DNA of 64,000 bases. It comes from Actinomycetota bacterium (GTDB lineage: Bacteria; Actinomycetota; Thermoleophilia; Gaiellales; Gaiellaceae). The notes beneath the pieces are model-generated. The model saw nothing but the letters and a program-made list of their open reading frames with translations, searched no databases and was not told the origin of the DNA. The position numbers and the translations under genes are program-made. This document shows, in pieces, positions 60,836 to 64,000 of this stretch; within the stretch, counting starts at the first letter, position 1, and each line of letters begins with the position of its first letter. The stretch lies in assembly GCA_005884575.1 (NCBI GenBank), contig VAWW01000023.1:1-64000 (forward strand), read 5' to 3'.

Positions 60836-61815
60836 GAGCACGACAAGGAGCGGACCGACCACTCGACTGCGGACGAGCTCGCGGCCGTCTTCAACCTCGT
60901 CACGGTCGGCGCGTGGCTCTTCTTCGTCGACGTCTTGCTCACCGGGACGCGCGGCATCAGCCTTTCGCGGCTCGCCGCGCTCTGACGCTCGGCCGTGCGA
61001 TCGCGCGGGGGGTCTGCCGCCGCAGCCTGCTCTACCTCCAGAACACCGTGATCGTCGGCGCGGGCGAGATCGGCCAGCTCGTCGCACGAAAGCTGGTCCA
61101 GCATCCGGAGTACGGGCTCAACCTCGTCGGCTTCGTCGACGACCGCCCGCGCGAGCGGCGGACCGAGCTCGAGCATCTCGCCCTCGTCGGCGGTGTCGAC
61201 CGCCTGCCCGAGCTGATCGCGCTGCTCGACGTCGAGCGCGTCGTGGTCGCCTTCTCCAACTCCGCGGAATCGGATCTCGTCGAGCTCGTCCGCTCGCTGC
61301 GCGATCTCGACGTGCAGATCGACTTCGTCCCGCGCTTGTTCGACCTCGTCGGCCCGAAGGCGGCGATCCACACCATCGAAGGCCTGCCGCTCGTGGGCCT
61401 GCCGCCCGTACGGCTCGCCCGCTTGTCCGGCTGGTCAAGCGCGCAATCGACGTCGCCGGCCCGACGCTCGGTCTGCTGGTGACTGCGCCGCTCTTCGCAG
61501 TGGTCGCCGTGCGGATCCGGGTCGACTCGGAAGGGCCGGTCTTCTTCCGGCAGGTCACGCTCGGTCTCGAGATGCGCGAGTTCTCGGTGCTGAAGTTTCG
61601 GACGATGCGCGTAGACACGGATGCCGAGGCCCACCGGGCGTGCATCGAGCGCACGATGAGCGCGAAAGCGGCGCCGAACGCGAACGGCATCTACAAGCTC
61701 GACCGGAGCGATGCCGTGACGCGGGTCGGCCGCTGGCTGCGGAAGACGATCCTGGACAAGCTGCCGCAGCCCATCAACGTGGTGCGGGGCGAGATGTCGC
61801 TCGTCGGGCCCGCGG
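60836..61815 (+). pseudogene. Decayed polyprenyl-phosphate sugar-1-phosphate transferase (WcaJ/WbaP type)
   Basis: The parts of one enzyme are spread over three frames. A membrane segment (DELAAVFNLVTVGAWLFF) ends in a stop near 60985. A Rossmann-like part with LQNTVIVGAGEIGQLV spans about 60970-61430. The catalytic part (KRAIDVAGPTLGLL, GPVFFRQV) runs to about 61815. In the catalytic part the usual DELPQ reads DKLPQP and SLVGPRP reads SLVGPAV. Such enzymes load the first sugar onto a lipid carrier for exopolysaccharide. Two frameshifts and altered key residues mark it as dead. Confidence 0.82.
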
Positions 61816-62677
61816 TCGTGAAGATCGGCCGCCGCTACCCGGCGGTTGCGATCACGCGGACGTACGACACGCTGCTCGCCGACGGCGACCTCGACGCGGT
61901 CGTGATCGCGACGCCGGCAGCGACCCACCACAAGCTCGCGTCCGCCGCGCTCCGCGCCGGCAAGCACGTCTTCGTCGAAGAAGCCTCTCGCGTCGTTCGC
62001 GACGGACCTGATGCCGGGGCACACGTTCGTCTAAAGCCCGCCGGTGACCATGATCAAGGACCTGATCGACTCCGACGAGCTCGGCGAGATCTACTTCGTC
62101 TCGACGAGCCGAGTCAACCTCGGCCTCCACCAGCCCGACGTCAGCGTTGCCTGGGATCTCGGGCCGCACGACTTCTCGATCCTCCGCTTCTGGCTCGATG
62201 AGACGCCGAGTCACGTGAGCGCGATCAGCCGCGGCTGCATCATCCCGGGCGTCGCAGACGTCGCCTTCATCAACCTCGAGTTCGCCTCGGGCGCGATCGC
62301 GCACGTCGAGCTCGCGTGGCTCGCGCCGAGCAAGCTGCGGCGGACGGCGATCGTGGGCTCGCGCAAAATGGTCGTCTACGACGATACGAGCGGCGAGTCC
62401 GTGCGGATCTTCGACACCGGCGTGATCCCGCGTCGGTCGGCGAATACCGCTTGACCTACCGAACGGGCTCGATCGTCCCGCCGCACGGCGACGCCGCCGA
62501 GCCGCCTTCCTCGAGCTGTCGGACTTCTGCCCGGCGATCCGCTCCGGGGGCCAGCCCCGGTGGTCGGCCGAGCTCGGCGTCGAGGTCGTACGGATCATCG
62601 AAGCGGTCGACGCGTCGCTTGCTGCGGCCGGCGCCCGGACAGCCCTGACCCAGGAGTTTCGGAATGTCCTTGTGTGA
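61816..62677 (+). pseudogene. Decayed Gfo/Idh/MocA-family oxidoreductase
   Basis: The N-terminal GxGxxG segment is missing; the sequence enters at GRRYPAVAITRTYD, in frame with the sugar transferase remnant. After KHVFVEE the frame shifts at ~61980. The new frame shows a TAA at 62032-62034 where the family has a Tyr codon (HTFV-stop-SPPV). It continues through VAWDLGPHDFSILRFWL and is broken again near 62440 and 62510 before ending at 62677. These enzymes oxidise or dehydrate sugars, so it belongs with the neighbouring polysaccharide remnant. Confidence 0.82.
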
Positions 62678-62884
62678 AGGTAGACAGAGTAGGGAAGACC
62701 TGTTACAACCTATGCCAGAAGGCCAGTCAAGTCTGGCAATTCCTAGTCGAGAGGCTCGGCCCCTCCCGATGATTGCATCGAGAACAGCGAACCGCACAGA
62801 GGCGAGTCGCTGGGCGCAGATGCGCAACCTCCTGCCCGCGCCCGCGAAACCCCCGAGGCGGCGGCAGGCGGACGTTGGGGCGCC

Positions 62885-63289
62885 GTGGCCGTCACGCCTC
62901 CGCGTGGGACCGTTCGGATCCTGATCGCGGACGACGATCGGCTGTTCGCAGAGTCGCTGGCACGGTCGCTCGAGCTCGACCCGCGCATCGAGGTGGTCGG
63001 GCTCGCTCGCAACGGCGCCGAGGCGGTGCGCCTCCTCACCGAGGTAGCGCCGGACGTCCTGCTCATGGATATGCGGATGCCCCTTCTCGACGGAGACGAG
63101 GCGACCCGGCGGATCCGCGCGGCGGCCCCGAGGACGACCGTGTTCGTCCTGACCGAGTCCGACTGCGCGGCCGAGATCGGGCGGGCCCGTGCCGCCGGCG
63201 CGGCCGGCTACCTGACGAAGGACCGGACGACCGACGAACTGACGGACGCGCTCTTCGGCCCCGCGTCGCTCGTCGCCGCCTTCGGCTGA
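62885..63289 (+). CDS. Single-domain response regulator
   Basis: The 134-residue protein (VRILIADDDRLFAESLARSL) is one receiver domain with acceptor Asp in VLLMDMRMPLLDG and switch Lys in YLTKDRTTD. It has no output domain. It starts after a ~200-base AT-richer gap that follows the pseudogenes, and a perfect six-base hairpin (63306-63320) lies 16 bases after its stop. No kinase is adjacent. Confidence 0.85.
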   Translation: MAVTPPRGTVRILIADDDRLFAESLARSLELDPRIEVVGLARNGAEAVRLLTEVAPDVLLMDMRMPLLDGDEATRRIRAAAPRTTVFVLTESDCAAEIGRARAAGAAGYLTKDRTTDELTDALFGPASLVAAFG

Positions 63290-63467
63290 GTCGGCGGCGC
63301 CGATAGTGGCTTAGAGCCACAAAGTCGCGGGTTCCGGCCGTTTGAGGGCTGGAGCGTCGAAGGCTTCGGACTACAGCCCCCGAGTCTTTGCCGGCAGACT
63401 GGCGCTCATTCTTGACGCTGAGCTCCCGCGCCAACGGGACGTTTTCCGAAGACGTGCGGTCTGGGCG

Positions 63468-64000
63468 TCAGACGCTCACTCGATCGAGGAGCAGCTCCGC
63501 GATCTGGATCGCGTTCAGCGCCGCTCCCTTGCGCAGATTGTCACCCGCGATGAAGAGGGAGAGCCCATTTGGGTCTGTCGTGTCGCTGCGGATCCGGCCG
63601 ACGAGGACATCGTCGATCCCGGCCGCCTTGCCGGGCGACGGAAACTGCTCGACCCGGACGCTCGGAGACGCGGCGAGGATCTCCGTCGCCTCCTCGGGGG
63701 GAAGCGGCCGCTCGAACTCGGCCCAGACTGCCTCCGCGTGCCCGACCATCACGGGAACCCGCACGCAGGTGGCGCTGATCGGCAGCTCCGGCAGCTCCAT
63801 GATCTTGCGCGTCTCCTCGCGGAGCTTCGATTCCTCGTCGAACTCGACGCCGTCGAAGTCCCAGTCCATGCGGAGGTCATGGGACGCGGGCTCCTCGTTG
63901 CGCAGCCGCTCCATCGCCGAGGCGCCGGCGCCCGACACCGACTGGTAGGTGGCGATCCGCACGCGGCGCAGCCCGGCCGCCTCGTGCAGCGGCTTCAGGA
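63468..64000 (-). CDS. asd: Aspartate-semialdehyde dehydrogenase, C-terminal part (runs off right edge)
   Basis: The visible ~177 residues form the C-terminal domain: VRIATYQSVSGAGASAM, then CVRVPVMVGHAEAVWAEF with the catalytic-domain His, and the end GDNLRKGAALNAIQIAELL. The N-terminal NADP domain and catalytic Cys lie beyond base 64000. The enzyme makes aspartate semialdehyde for lysine, methionine, threonine and diaminopimelate synthesis. The 178 bases before the stop hold no gene. Confidence 0.92.
   Translation of the reverse strand, partial: LKPLHEAAGLRRVRIATYQSVSGAGASAMERLRNEEPASHDLRMDWDFDGVEFDEESKLREETRKIMELPELPISATCVRVPVMVGHAEAVWAEFERPLPPEEATEILAASPSVRVEQFPSPGKAAGIDDVLVGRIRSDTTDPNGLSLFIAGDNLRKGAALNAIQIAELLLDRVSV

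Overview
The window is very GC-rich, with G/C at almost every third codon position and frequent GTG starts. Two-subunit acyl-CoA carboxylase genes, NarL/DesK-type two-component systems, MMPL exporters, an Asp23-type protein and a succinate dehydrogenase of the HdrB-linked type together suggest an actinobacterial chromosome. The class Thermoleophilia (Gaiellales/Solirubrobacterales) is my best guess, but this is inferred from gene content and not from any rRNA. I see no tRNA, rRNA, CRISPR array or intact prophage. No database search was possible, so family names rest on motifs read by eye.

1-8 kb (minus strand): two tandem MMPL exporters (the first runs off the left edge), a cyclase-receiver fusion, and a NarL regulator / PAS kinase / single-receiver set. 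8-19.4 kb (minus strand): a large signalling operon. It is read as a ~2349-residue soluble histidine kinase with 14 HAMP units and three receivers, then CheR, CheB and a REC-PAS-GAF-PAS kinase. No chemoreceptor, CheA or CheW is present. 19.6-31 kb: a trans-sulfuration PLP enzyme, an S53 peptidase, acyl-CoA carboxylase beta, a secreted glycosidase, a winged-helix protein, a GGDEF/HD-GYP enzyme, an NlpC/P60 hydrolase, PgsA and several very small genes. 31-37.5 kb: biotin carboxylase-BCCP, two regulators, a DesK-like kinase, an ABC-2 exporter and a REP-associated transposase beside 36-bp tandem repeats.

37.7-58.5 kb carries central carbon metabolism: sucC-methyltransferase-sucD, icd-mdh, pckA and sdhA-sdhB-HdrB-like subunit. 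Between these lie cell-wall, aminotransferase, Xer recombinase and small zinc/cysteine protein genes, plus a frameshifted PDZ-Lon protease. Malate dehydrogenase, succinyl-CoA synthetase, succinate dehydrogenase and isocitrate dehydrogenase are TCA enzymes, and PEP carboxykinase links that cycle to gluconeogenesis. 58.6-64 kb: a phosphoesterase/Asp23/GNAT-like operon, then about 2.2 kb of decayed surface-polysaccharide genes with frameshifts, a nonsense codon and a fusion junction. A single-receiver regulator and the 3' part of asd follow, asd running off the right edge.

The most unusual content is the poly-HAMP kinase with its receptor-less CheR/CheB pair. Next are three genes that appear to lack any ATG/GTG/TTG start and probably begin at CTG, the cyclase-receiver fusion, several very small genes, and hairpin or REP-like elements at gene ends.
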